Shown piece after piece: positions 52,746-60,743 of a stretch of DNA of 64,000 nt (the stretch's first letter is position 1; each line of letters begins with the position of its first letter). The stretch spans positions 9,121-73,120 of the forward strand of contig URNP01000005.1 in assembly GCA_900549225.1 (NCBI GenBank), in the 5' to 3' direction. The translations under genes were made by a program, and so were the position numbers. The notes beneath the pieces were generated by a model, which ran no database searches, was not told the DNA's origin, and saw only the letters and a program-made list of their open reading frames with translations. The stretch is from an uncultured Eubacteriales bacterium (GTDB lineage Bacteria > Bacillota > Clostridia > Christensenellales > CAG-917).

Positions 52746-52931
52746 ATGGATAATGCTATTATCACGCAAGACGCTATTCCGATACGAAAACTGTGTCCCG
52801 AATGCAGGAAGTATTTTGTAGCGAGCGTTAAAAGTAACGGCGAAATCGTGGGGAGATGCTCACATTGCCACGCCAAGTACTTTGAGCAGAAAAAGAACAA
52901 CGTGCGACTTATCAAAGTTGTGCAAAGATAA
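52746..52931 (+). CDS. small zinc-ribbon protein
   Basis: The protein has 61 residues from the ATG at 52746, with an AAAGGAGG site 7 bases upstream. Two Cys pairs, CPECRKYF and CSHCHAKYF, separated by about 20 residues, form a probable zinc ribbon. The tail is basic (QKKNNVRLIKVVQR). It could bind nucleic acid or another protein. It follows a structured leader. Confidence 0.65.
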   Translation: MDNAIITQDAIPIRKLCPECRKYFVASVKSNGEIVGRCSHCHAKYFEQKKNNVRLIKVVQR

Positions 52932-52956
52932 TCACTAAAAAGGAAAACTACATACG

Positions 52957-53045
52957 TCTATATAGGCAAATCAAGGTCGGGCTGTGACAGCGCCCAAGAT
53001 AAATCCTCGTTCCCCGCTTTTATAGATAAGATTCGATAGGAGACG
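52957..53045 (+). ncRNA. candidate structured leader RNA 2
   Basis: TCTATA (52957-52962) can pair with TATAGA (53021-53026). Inside, GGG and CTGT pair with ACAG and CCC with a 2-base bulge. A strong terminator follows at once, then a small gene, which is the normal plan of an attenuator or riboswitch. No named class is recognised. Confidence 0.35.
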
Positions 53046-53105
53046 ATATCCCCAACCCGAATGCGACGTGTTGAAAAAGGTCGCAAACCGAGTGGGGATA
53101 TTTTT
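53046..53105 (+). terminator. intrinsic terminator or attenuator before the HTH gene
   Basis: ATATCCCCA and TGGGGATAT pair, then T residues follow. Inside are TGCGAC/GTCGCA and symmetric internal loops ACCCGAA and AACCGAG. Confidence 0.75.
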
Positions 53106-53152
53106 ATTCTCCGCTACGGAAAATCTATTTATAAGAACTAGGAGAAATTTAT

Positions 53153-53452
53153 ATGAAAACATTTACAGCAATCAGAGAAGATCTGAAAAATATAAGATAT
53201 TATTATGCGCGTCGTGACGAAATGGCGCAAAAGGCAAAAATTCTCGGCGAATGTACTGTGTCAAAAACCGCGGAAGAATATAACGAAGTGGTTCGTCAAG
53301 CACCGCCAAAACTTTACGAATTGTACTATTGTATGTACATTGAAAACAATACGCAGGAATCGGCAGCAGAGAAGTACGGATATGCCAGAGAGCATGTCAC
53401 AAGACTTAACAAGCAATTGTTACGTTTTATTCAAAATCATCTTATAGCATAA
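53153..53452 (+). CDS. small helix-turn-helix (sigma region 4-like) protein
   Basis: The 99-residue protein is mostly helical. The C-terminal half resembles a sigma-70 region 4/ArpU-type helix-turn-helix: NTQESAAEKYGYAREHVTRL with a following helix. Such small proteins often control late genes in phages and mobile elements. CTAGGAG precedes the ATG. A terminator-like structure upstream may control it. No specific family is certain. Confidence 0.55.
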   Translation: MKTFTAIREDLKNIRYYYARRDEMAQKAKILGECTVSKTAEEYNEVVRQAPPKLYELYYCMYIENNTQESAAEKYGYAREHVTRLNKQLLRFIQNHLIA

Positions 53453-53463
53453 GGAGAAAGACA

Positions 53464-53712
53464 ATGGAAGAATTTATCCCGGATTTTATATTGCAGGCAG
53501 ACAACGTGTATAGAACGAGAAACTATATCGTAAAGCAAAGATTGGAATATATTGAAAACACGACGGAAGATAACGTCATAATAAGCTATGACACTTTCTA
53601 CAAACGCACAAGGCTTAGAGATAAGCAGTATATGATTATGTACGGTGATAAACATCACCCGAACGGTAAGCGTATGCCGAGTACAACTTATACAAGAGTG
53701 TACATCGATTAA
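53464..53712 (+). CDS. small hypothetical protein
   Basis: The 82-residue protein starts at an ATG with AAGGAGA upstream and lies 11 bases after the HTH gene. It is mixed charged and aromatic (YNTFYKRTRLRDKQY-like pattern in its middle, actual DTFYKRTRLRDKQYMIMYG) without membrane helices or known motifs. It is probably cotranscribed with the HTH gene. Function unknown. Confidence 0.55.
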   Translation: MEEFIPDFILQADNVYRTRNYIVKQRLEYIENTTEDNVIISYDTFYKRTRLRDKQYMIMYGDKHHPNGKRMPSTTYTRVYID

Positions 53713-53728
53713 CTTAATTTCAGTTTTT

Positions 53729-53756
53729 ATTGGCTCTCAATTTTTTGGGAGCCAAT
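53729..53756. terminator. bidirectional hairpin between convergent genes
   Basis: ATTGGCTCTC and GGGAGCCAAT form a 10-bp stem (one G-T pair) with an 8-base loop of A and T residues. Confidence 0.65.
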
Positions 53757-53760
53757 GTAT

Positions 53761-55299
53761 TTATTCTATAATTAGTTCTCCTGTAAAAATCTCTGGAGAA
53801 TGTTTGGAATTAATTTCATATTTTATAGATTTTGGTGCTTTTTTGAAAAACAACCGAGATGGGAAGAACATCTTTGTATGTTGTTTTAGGTATTTAATAT
53901 TAAAACATAAGACATCTTCATAGTCATTCTCTCTTATATCATAACAGAAAATACTCGAGATTTCATTGTTATAATCTCGTTGCAATTCTTTTATATGTTT
54001 AGCGTAATCTGCGCCATAAAATGATGATATAGACGAGGTTTTGGGCATAAATTGATAGTAACTATACGTATCAATATCTGGTGTTTTTTCATCCATAAAT
54101 AAACTATATAGTAAATCTTCAGATACTATTGTTTCCAAAATACTATTGTCAGGAATGGGAATTTCATTGGGCATAACGATTTTATTTTTTTCAATATAGA
54201 GTTTTATATCTATATCTTCATCGAATGTTCTGCCATCATTGCTTACGACTAATGAAGTATATATGTATTTATCTATGGTTCCAAAGAAACGATACATATC
54301 ATTGTAATTGTTAATTAGAGTGGACAATTCCGTTAACATGCGAAATTTATCTTTCTCATTTTTATGTCCCATTAAACCACTGTCATTCTGTCCTAATATA
54401 AGGATGCGTTTTTTTCGTAAGTTACCTAAATTCCAAAACTCATCATCCAGAGAAATACCATGTTCTGAACAAAATGCTTGAACAACGTTCTTGTTTTTAG
54501 CAAGTATTTCTACTTTGTCAAGCTTAAGTGTATTTGTTTCATAATCTCTATTTATTTTCTCAAGATGTTCTTTGGTGAAAATACCCGAATATGGTGCTAA
54601 ATTCTCCATATTCGTTTCCGAATCGATATGTATTTCTTTGATTCTATTTATCAAAGTTATTATTTCATTTTGAATCTCTAAAACTAAAGAACCACAAAAA
54701 TTAAACTGTTGCAGTTTTGCTTTGTTGTCAGGGAAAAATGATATTGCCAAATTTGGAGCATTTTTTGATACAATACTTTGGGAGCTTACTGAAATCTCGT
54801 TCCGAAAATAAAGAGATAGTGCATTTTGAAATTTTGTCCTTAAATCCTCTTTAGTGTTTGCAATATCAAATAGGGCTTTGTCCTTATATTTTTCCATAAA
54901 TTGTTTAACTTTAGCATATTGTTCTAGATTAATATCGGAAGGTTTAACATCCCTATCAATTAAATATAAAAATACTTGCTTTTTACTAGAAAGCATATTT
55001 TTAATTTCGTCTTCTGTCCCTGAATCAGAATTATCAGTCGGTGTACCGAAACGAGTTCCAAATAGTGCAACACAAAAATCGCAATCATTAATAAACTGCT
55101 TATTAAGTATATTTTGTGGAGTATCACCGGATTGTGGATAGCTATCAGTTGACCAGTGTTTAAGAACAACAGTAATATGATTTGTTTCGCCAATAGATGA
55201 ATTAAACGAATTGACCGCATCATTAATAGCATCTTTTAAATCCACGACATCCCCGGGACATGAAAGTAATAGGCTGTATTCGATTTTTGGTTTTGGCAT
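53761..55299 (-). CDS. DUF4062-domain protein, candidate defence gene
   Basis: The 512-residue protein is AT-rich compared with its neighbours and is inverted to them. Residues 1-130 fit a DUF4062 (TIR-like) domain: YSLLLSCPGDVVDLKDAIND, then WSTDSYPQSGDTPQNILN, DFCVALFGTRFGTPT, SGTEDEI and QVFLYLIDRD. The Glu in SGTEDEI is where TIR/NDT-fold enzymes keep a key acidic residue. The remaining 380 residues match nothing I know; they have no P-loop and no membrane helix. DUF4062 domains often occur in STAND-type and other anti-phage proteins. It has its own promoter and stands alone. Activity is not shown by the sequence. Confidence 0.6.
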   Translation of the reverse strand: MPKPKIEYSLLLSCPGDVVDLKDAINDAVNSFNSSIGETNHITVVLKHWSTDSYPQSGDTPQNILNKQFINDCDFCVALFGTRFGTPTDNSDSGTEDEIKNMLSSKKQVFLYLIDRDVKPSDINLEQYAKVKQFMEKYKDKALFDIANTKEDLRTKFQNALSLYFRNEISVSSQSIVSKNAPNLAISFFPDNKAKLQQFNFCGSLVLEIQNEIITLINRIKEIHIDSETNMENLAPYSGIFTKEHLEKINRDYETNTLKLDKVEILAKNKNVVQAFCSEHGISLDDEFWNLGNLRKKRILILGQNDSGLMGHKNEKDKFRMLTELSTLINNYNDMYRFFGTIDKYIYTSLVVSNDGRTFDEDIDIKLYIEKNKIVMPNEIPIPDNSILETIVSEDLLYSLFMDEKTPDIDTYSYYQFMPKTSSISSFYGADYAKHIKELQRDYNNEISSIFCYDIRENDYEDVLCFNIKYLKQHTKMFFPSRLFFKKAPKSIKYEINSKHSPEIFTGELIIE

Positions 55300-55332
55300 A
55301 AATTATCTCCTATAGAATTGATAAACAAAATA

Positions 55333-55361
55333 ATTATAACTCATATAGCCGATTTAGTAAA
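55333..55361 (-). promoter_or_regulatory. promoter of the DUF4062 gene
   Basis: On the minus strand TTTACT and TATAAT are 17 bp apart, and AGGAGA lies 7 bases before the ATG. Confidence 0.65.
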
Positions 55362-55745
55362 GCTATAAGAAATTGGAGTGGTTACATCGTTGTTTCAATT
55401 GGATTTTATAGTGTCATTTTTACATTTCGTTACTGTTTGAATTAGGCTCGAAAGTTGTCCTTTTTGCTTACATTGGTGTTCTGGTTTTTGTGAAAAATAA
55501 GCCCTATACTGATGACGTAATCAAGAGCGAGAGCAAGCGAACGACTGTTGATTGCGGACTGAATTCAGATAAAGGTGGCCACCTCCCGAAACAAGTCGCA
55601 AGAAACGGAATGTTTCACAAACAAGACTTTATGATTACAAAACTACAACTTAATATACCAATTTCGCGCTTAGCTAACGGCAACACGGGCAAAGACAAAT
55701 CACTATGCTGCACTATCGGCACAACGGGTAAAGGAGAATTTTTCA
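55362..55745. other. non-coding or unassigned stretch before the inovirus-like genes
   Basis: A frame from GTG 55490 to 55819 is open, but it has no ribosome site and overlaps the next well-supported gene, so I do not call it. A 10-bp perfect palindrome GGTGGCCACC lies near 55575. The stretch may hold an origin or promoter for the plus-strand gene string. Confidence 0.4.
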
Positions 55746-56009
55746 ATGGCAAACAAATATGGCGAACGCAGATGGAGCGTGCCTTCCAAGAGAGCGAAGG
55801 ACTACGCGTCGGAGCGTAAGAACAAGGTGCACGAACATGGTGCAAAAGAAGGCAAGCAACTCACGGATTATGAGGCAGGACTTCGCTCCGGATACTTGCA
55901 AGCACAATCGGATCACGCAGGTCTGTACAAGTACAAAAAGGCTCTCGGTGAAGGCAAATCCAAATCCGAGGCAAGAACAATCTCTCGTACTATCGGGAAG
56001 AAAAAATAA
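55746..56009 (+). CDS. small basic protein, start of inovirus-like string
   Basis: The 87-residue protein starts at an ATG with AAAGGAG upstream. It is strongly basic and hydrophilic (KKALGEGKSKSEARTISRTIGKKK-like end, seen over residues 64-87), with no membrane segment and a Tyr/Ala/Gly-rich centre. It could bind DNA. No family is recognised. It is the first of nine tightly packed plus-strand genes. Confidence 0.6.
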   Translation: MANKYGERRWSVPSKRAKDYASERKNKVHEHGAKEGKQLTDYEAGLRSGYLQAQSDHAGLYKYKKALGEGKSKSEARTISRTIGKKK

Positions 56010-56023
56010 GGAGGAAATAGGCA

Positions 56024-56365
56024 ATGGATAAGAAAATCTTTGTAGAAAGAGAAACCTACGAGAAAAACGGCAAGCAGTATTTTACATACTTCATCAAAGG
56101 CATTGTGCGCGGTATCGAAGCAAGAGTGCAACTTATGCCACCGGACTTCACTGGCTACACGGTTTTGGATATCGTTTTCGGCAATGAAAACAAAGCGGAA
56201 CTCGTTGTAACGCCCTACGAAATCAAGGATGAAAAAACAGGCAAAGTCGTTTCTGGCAACACCTATGGCGTACGTTCTTTTGACGAAGACGGCGAAGTTT
56301 ACGAATGCAAGATTCAGCCGTTCAAATCATCGGACAGAGCATTGCTAAATATGCTTATCAGATAA
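56024..56365 (+). CDS. candidate single-stranded DNA-binding protein (pV-like position)
   Basis: The 113-residue protein has AAGGAGG before its ATG. It is soluble and beta-rich: YFTYFIKGIVRGIEARVQLM, VLDIVFGNENKAELVVTPY, and a C-terminal TYGVRSFDEDGEVYECKI. Size, fold pattern and place just before the envelope genes fit the ssDNA-binding protein of filamentous phages, which coats the replicated strand. That assignment rests on position and general pattern, not on a motif. Confidence 0.5.
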   Translation: MDKKIFVERETYEKNGKQYFTYFIKGIVRGIEARVQLMPPDFTGYTVLDIVFGNENKAELVVTPYEIKDEKTGKVVSGNTYGVRSFDEDGEVYECKIQPFKSSDRALLNMLIR

Positions 56366-56429
56366 ATAAGCGTCACGGAATACGGCTTGAAATACAGCCG
56401 TATTTCTTTCAAAAACATGGAGGATTTAT

Positions 56430-57512
56430 ATGAATCAAGAAAAGAAAAACAGTATCAAATGGATTGCGACACTTATGGCAATCATAGTCCTTTTTGCAGG
56501 TGTCGGCGCAGCGTTGGGGCTTGTAATTCAGCAAATGAAACAAAACAACACCGACACGCCTATTGCATCTGGTGATGGCAAGAATATGTTTGAAGGTCAA
56601 ATATATGAAATGCCTTCCGTACTTGCATTCTCGGCAGACGCAACGACTGCGGCAGATTCCGGCCATACGGCATCCGTAACTCTTACTGCAACCGTCCTTC
56701 CCGTTGAGGCAACCAACAAACTCGTGGATTGGAGCGTTGCTTGGGGTGTGACAAAACAACACGGAAGTGAAAACGTCACGGACTATGTTACCGTAACTCC
56801 GGAAAGCGACGGTAGCAATATCGCGACCGTAACATGTAAGAAAGCGTTCGGTGACGATGAAATCATTGTCACGGTTACCACGAGAGAAGGCGGATTCTCT
56901 GCGAAATGTCAAGTTTTGTACGTTGGTGCGCCTACTTCTATCAAAGTTACGCCCACCGGAGCAAAAACCACCACCGATAGCAATTGGAACAACGCAAAAA
57001 TCGTGGAAATTCAAAGTTCCAAAACCTACAACTTTGACATTTCTCTTGACAACGAGTTTGGACTTGTGGGCAGTACGTTCACTCCCGAATACAGAATCTC
57101 CGCTGTTGCTTATGGCGCAATCAGGGTTAAGAAGGAGATATACAAATCGGGAACACTTCAGAGCACAGAGTATGCCACGGTTAATTATGTTGTTCAAGAC
57201 GTATTTGAATCGGCAGGATATATTTGGACTTCGTTCCAAAAACCGGGTGGATATGTGAGCGTAAACCAGTTCTCAATCGAGAACGGCAAGTTGCAAGTTA
57301 TCGGTGAAAGTATGCCTTCTTCTTACAGCGGCATTTCGGCGGATCCTACTCGCAAAGTTGTTGAGACATTTGACAGTTATGTGGACGGCAAACTTCCGTA
57401 TGTCACCATCACGGTCACCGAAGTGAAAACGGGTATCAGCACCACCATCAGCATTCGTACGGTATCAGGGGTGCAAAGCGTATCGCTTTCAGATGCAACG
57501 CTTTCGTTCTAA
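56430..57512 (+). CDS. membrane-anchored Ig-like virion/surface protein
   Basis: The 360-residue protein has an N-terminal transmembrane helix (residues about 10-33) and an extracellular beta-rich part. Residues 65-170 form an Ig-like domain (VTLTATVLPVEATNKLVDWS, then TVTPESDGSNIATVTC) that resembles the one in the 143-residue protein at 60145. A C-terminal Thr/Ser-rich region ends in strands. GGAGG precedes the ATG. In the inovirus reading it would be a capsid or host-binding component; otherwise a surface protein of the element. Confidence 0.6.
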   Translation: MNQEKKNSIKWIATLMAIIVLFAGVGAALGLVIQQMKQNNTDTPIASGDGKNMFEGQIYEMPSVLAFSADATTAADSGHTASVTLTATVLPVEATNKLVDWSVAWGVTKQHGSENVTDYVTVTPESDGSNIATVTCKKAFGDDEIIVTVTTREGGFSAKCQVLYVGAPTSIKVTPTGAKTTTDSNWNNAKIVEIQSSKTYNFDISLDNEFGLVGSTFTPEYRISAVAYGAIRVKKEIYKSGTLQSTEYATVNYVVQDVFESAGYIWTSFQKPGGYVSVNQFSIENGKLQVIGESMPSSYSGISADPTRKVVETFDSYVDGKLPYVTITVTEVKTGISTTISIRTVSGVQSVSLSDATLSF

Positions 57513-57525
57513 TTAGAGGTGGAGC

Positions 57526-58149
57526 ATGAAAAAGCAAATGAATGTTGGCAAGACGATTGCCGTAATCGTATGTGCATTGCTCTTGGTGCTTGCCGTCGGT
57601 TCTATTGCTTTCTTCACTAATGGTTTTACATCTGATTTCAAAACTTTTTATGTTGAAAGCGATGGAAAGCGAATACTCTCGGACTATGACAACTACATAA
57701 TGAAGCAGGATGCAGAAAACAAATTCGTTGTCAAATACACTTTCGGAGCGGTCAATAAATATATAAGCGGTTATACCTTAAAGATTGTTCCGAATGTGTC
57801 GCACGACAATGATTTTGACTTCACGGTGGACGGAGAGATATACAGTTTCGGCGCGGAAGAAGATCTCACAAAAGGCTTTGACATTACCCAAAACGAAAAC
57901 GATTTCGTTGTGAGCGGTAACTATACAATGCAAAGCATTTTGCAAAGACTTTATCCCGAAAAGGAAGTGTCTTTCAATCCAGGCGACGTGGACAATTCCG
58001 TAGACAACTTCACATTGCTTGTTTACTCGTACAACGGCGAAGCGGTGATTAAAATCAGTTTCCATAATTACGTTGCGGTGGAAGGTGTCACACTGCAAGA
58101 ACAACTCGTATTCGAGGTACAGCCGGATGGCACAATCAAAGCAAAATAG
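57526..58149 (+). CDS. membrane-anchored extracellular protein
   Basis: The 207-residue protein has an N-terminal helix (IAVIVCALLLVLAVGSIAFF) after a basic start, then an all-beta extracellular domain rich in Asp, Asn and Tyr. GAGGTGG precedes the ATG. It overlaps the next gene by 23 bases. No family is recognised. Position among the envelope genes suggests a virion or assembly part. Confidence 0.6.
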   Translation: MKKQMNVGKTIAVIVCALLLVLAVGSIAFFTNGFTSDFKTFYVESDGKRILSDYDNYIMKQDAENKFVVKYTFGAVNKYISGYTLKIVPNVSHDNDFDFTVDGEIYSFGAEEDLTKGFDITQNENDFVVSGNYTMQSILQRLYPEKEVSFNPGDVDNSVDNFTLLVYSYNGEAVIKISFHNYVAVEGVTLQEQLVFEVQPDGTIKAK

Positions 58150-60148
58150 CTGTTTGGTTATAGCAATACTCTTGGTCCTTTGCACCATCATTTTGATGAT
58201 GCAAGGGACACCGCAAATTGTGTATGCGTCAAGTGAAAATTCGTTTGACACCACGAACGTTTTGGATGACCTTTTGTCGTCCACTATAGACGGAAAACCT
58301 TTCGATTTGAAAGACTATCCGTACAACGAAAACGGGACGCTACGCATTGTGAGTTTTATAGAGTATTGCTACTCGTTCAAATCCAATATGCGAGCAAATT
58401 ACGGACTTTATCTGCTGATTTATAACCCACAAGCCTTGAATTTGTCAACTAACAGCAAACAGAACAAAATCCAAATGGCTGTAAGTTACGACAAAAACGG
58501 CACGCCTACAAGGTATGAAAAGTTTGATTTGCAGTTCTGCAGTAAGTCATCAAAAGACTATAAAAATCTGTTCTACAAATACAAAATCGTAGATAGAAAA
58601 ATAGCCGATAAGACCTTTGCGGAACGAGTAAATACCAACGAGCGCAGATACGATATTTCTGGCATAGAACTCGTAACGTACGGAGATAAAAATGCTACCG
58701 AATACGGTGTCGGCGGAACGTACGCTTTTACGGGATATTCGGAAGGATACGGCCCTGACGCCAATGCAAAATCTACGTTGAATTGCGTTGTGCAAGACCT
58801 TGAAACTTTGACACTCGAAGTGCATCACACATCGTTCAGAACCAACGTTTCGAACAAAGGCAAAGACCATTACAACGAAGTCAACTCGGTGTATTTTTCT
58901 ATCCCGGAGCGAATTTATCAAGAGTACGGAAAGTTGCAAAAAATACGCGCGGAATGGTGGGAGTACAAGACCAAACTTGCCGCTATCACTTCCAATGAGG
59001 CGTTCTATCAAAAGATGCTTGCAGGCTCAAAACTCAAAACAGAGAAAGATCAAAACAATCCACAAATTCCATATAGACTCTTTACAGGGTACAAGGTTGA
59101 GCAAACATCAAATCAATTTCATGGATATACATCGATTGAATATGATTGGTGTTTCAACGAGCGTACCAATTATGAAGAGACAACCGGCGGCGCAGTTTTC
59201 AATTCTACGAAAGTGAGCAAGGCAAACAGTCAGTCGGATATGATGCCAATGGTTTTCTATTCACCATACGTCGGGCTTGACGAGGTGTTTGACTTTCTCT
59301 TTTCAAAACCAGCTGCGGGCGACGTTGCAGCCAACAGAGTTGCCGAATATATCTATGGATATTCCAACGAATTAGGAAACGGATACATAGACTGCAACGG
59401 ACGTGAGATAAGCAAGGACTTGTTTGAATCTTTCGTTGACGAAGGCAGGCAAATGGGACACAACGACAAAACCATTGACCTTGCCGACACCTTTAATCTT
59501 ATGAGCTATAACTCCAACCACTCGTGGTGGGACAAACTCTGGGACTATGGTTTTTCGTGGCCTCAGACAAGCGGTGATTATAAAGACATCTCGCCTATCT
59601 ATGAAGTGAAAGCGGATGATTTGATTGCCGATGACTACGGCGTATCTCAAAGATTGCTCGTGAATAAGAACGACGTCGCAAGTTTGAAAGCTTTCTATGC
59701 AAAAGAGAGTGCGCTTAACAGACGAGTGGTATTGTTCAGATTTGCAAACACGGACTACTTCTCTCAAGCATGCGGACGAAGTGACAACGAAGGCAATTAT
59801 GTTCCCGAGGACGAGGCAGACACCTATATTGCAAGCGAAACCATATTCCTTGACTTTGACATCATAGAACTGACTTTCAACAAGGACGGCGTATATCACG
59901 TCATTCCAATTGTATCCAGCCCTACCGATGTCATAAACGGATTTACGGCTCCGGCACAGAAGTTGGAATGGTGGAAGATAATCATTGTGGTTATCATTCT
60001 CATCATTTGCCTAATACTTCTTGCACCGATACTGCCGTATATCTTCAAAGGAATTTGGCTCGTTATTTGCGCTCCGTTCAAGGCGATAAAGTCCGTCAAT
60101 GAAAAGCGTAAAGCAAAAGACAAATCACAAGGCGGTGATAGCGTATGA
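58127..60148 (+). CDS. large secreted protein with C-terminal anchor (pIII-like plan)
   Basis: The protein has 673 residues from the ATG at 58127 (GAGGT site upstream); a longer frame from 58073 is unlikely. It has a signal peptide ending near VYASSENS, a 560-residue extracellular part rich in Tyr, Asn and Asp, a C-terminal transmembrane helix (IIIVVIILIICLILLAPILP) and a basic tail. This plan (signal, exposed domains, C-terminal anchor) is that of the pIII adsorption protein of filamentous phages. No sequence family is recognised. It overlaps the next gene by ATGA. Confidence 0.55.
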   Translation: MAQSKQNSCLVIAILLVLCTIILMMQGTPQIVYASSENSFDTTNVLDDLLSSTIDGKPFDLKDYPYNENGTLRIVSFIEYCYSFKSNMRANYGLYLLIYNPQALNLSTNSKQNKIQMAVSYDKNGTPTRYEKFDLQFCSKSSKDYKNLFYKYKIVDRKIADKTFAERVNTNERRYDISGIELVTYGDKNATEYGVGGTYAFTGYSEGYGPDANAKSTLNCVVQDLETLTLEVHHTSFRTNVSNKGKDHYNEVNSVYFSIPERIYQEYGKLQKIRAEWWEYKTKLAAITSNEAFYQKMLAGSKLKTEKDQNNPQIPYRLFTGYKVEQTSNQFHGYTSIEYDWCFNERTNYEETTGGAVFNSTKVSKANSQSDMMPMVFYSPYVGLDEVFDFLFSKPAAGDVAANRVAEYIYGYSNELGNGYIDCNGREISKDLFESFVDEGRQMGHNDKTIDLADTFNLMSYNSNHSWWDKLWDYGFSWPQTSGDYKDISPIYEVKADDLIADDYGVSQRLLVNKNDVASLKAFYAKESALNRRVVLFRFANTDYFSQACGRSDNEGNYVPEDEADTYIASETIFLDFDIIELTFNKDGVYHVIPIVSSPTDVINGFTAPAQKLEWWKIIIVVIILIICLILLAPILPYIFKGIWLVICAPFKAIKSVNEKRKAKDKSQGGDSV

Positions 60149-60576
60149 AACAAGAAAAAACGATGCTACTCAAAGCCGAAATATGTATGCTGATTATATG
60201 TCTGATTTGCCTTATGATTTCGCTTTGTTTCGAGCCTATAAAATCGTATGATATTGCCTTTGCAGACAGTGGGACAAAATGGTCTGTGGGCGATTCGCAA
60301 ACAGTTATTGCAACCGCTCATCCGGACGGTGTTCCGCAGACGTTTGAATGGTCGCTGACTTGGGATAAAAGCAAGACTTCGAGTATCACGTATTCGGTCA
60401 TAAAAGACAAAGATCCATACGATTATTTGAGCCTTGAAATCGATGGCGCGGAGTGCAAAATTACGGTGCTGAAATATCACAAAGTTGGTATCACATACAC
60501 CGTGTATTTGACGCTCACGGCAACAAGTAAGGACAATCCCGATTGTAGTGCGACTTGCAGCATAAAACTTGGATAG
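60145..60576 (+). CDS. secreted Ig-like protein
   Basis: The 143-residue protein has a basic start and an N-terminal hydrophobic helix (AEICMLIICLICLMISLCF) followed by an Ig-like domain: TFEWSLTWDKSKTSSITYSV, then YDYLSLEIDGAECKITVL. The WSLTW and DYLSLEIDG parts mirror WSVAW and DYVTVTPESDG in the 360-residue protein, so the two share a domain. It is coupled by ATGA to the gene upstream. Confidence 0.6.
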   Translation: MKQEKTMLLKAEICMLIICLICLMISLCFEPIKSYDIAFADSGTKWSVGDSQTVIATAHPDGVPQTFEWSLTWDKSKTSSITYSVIKDKDPYDYLSLEIDGAECKITVLKYHKVGITYTVYLTLTATSKDNPDCSATCSIKLG

Positions 60577-60584
60577 GAGATACA

Positions 60585-60743
60585 ATGAAAACAGTGAAAA
60601 GAATCGTATGTATTCTGCTCATTATTTTGGTTGTATTTGCAGTCGGCTACTTGATATTTACAGGCAGCCGATTGCCTTCTATTACGACCGATAACGAGGC
60701 AAGAATACTCAATGTAGCAACCAATATAGGAGGCGGCTTATGA
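60585..60743 (+). CDS. 52-residue single-helix membrane peptide
   Basis: From the ATG at 60585 (ATAGGAGA upstream) the frame encodes 52 residues: a basic start MKTVKRIVC, a transmembrane helix (ILLIILVVFAVGYLIF), and a polar C-terminal part ending NIGGGL. Its size resembles filamentous-phage coat proteins, but the charge order (basic N-terminus, no basic C-terminus) differs from classical pVIII. It overlaps the start of the ATPase gene by 4 bases. Confidence 0.6.
   Translation: MKTVKRIVCILLIILVVFAVGYLIFTGSRLPSITTDNEARILNVATNIGGGL

Noticed and set aside
55490..55819. Plus-strand frame of 109 codons from a GTG
   Set aside because: It has no ribosome site, no recognisable domain, and overlaps a gene with a good site by 74 bases.
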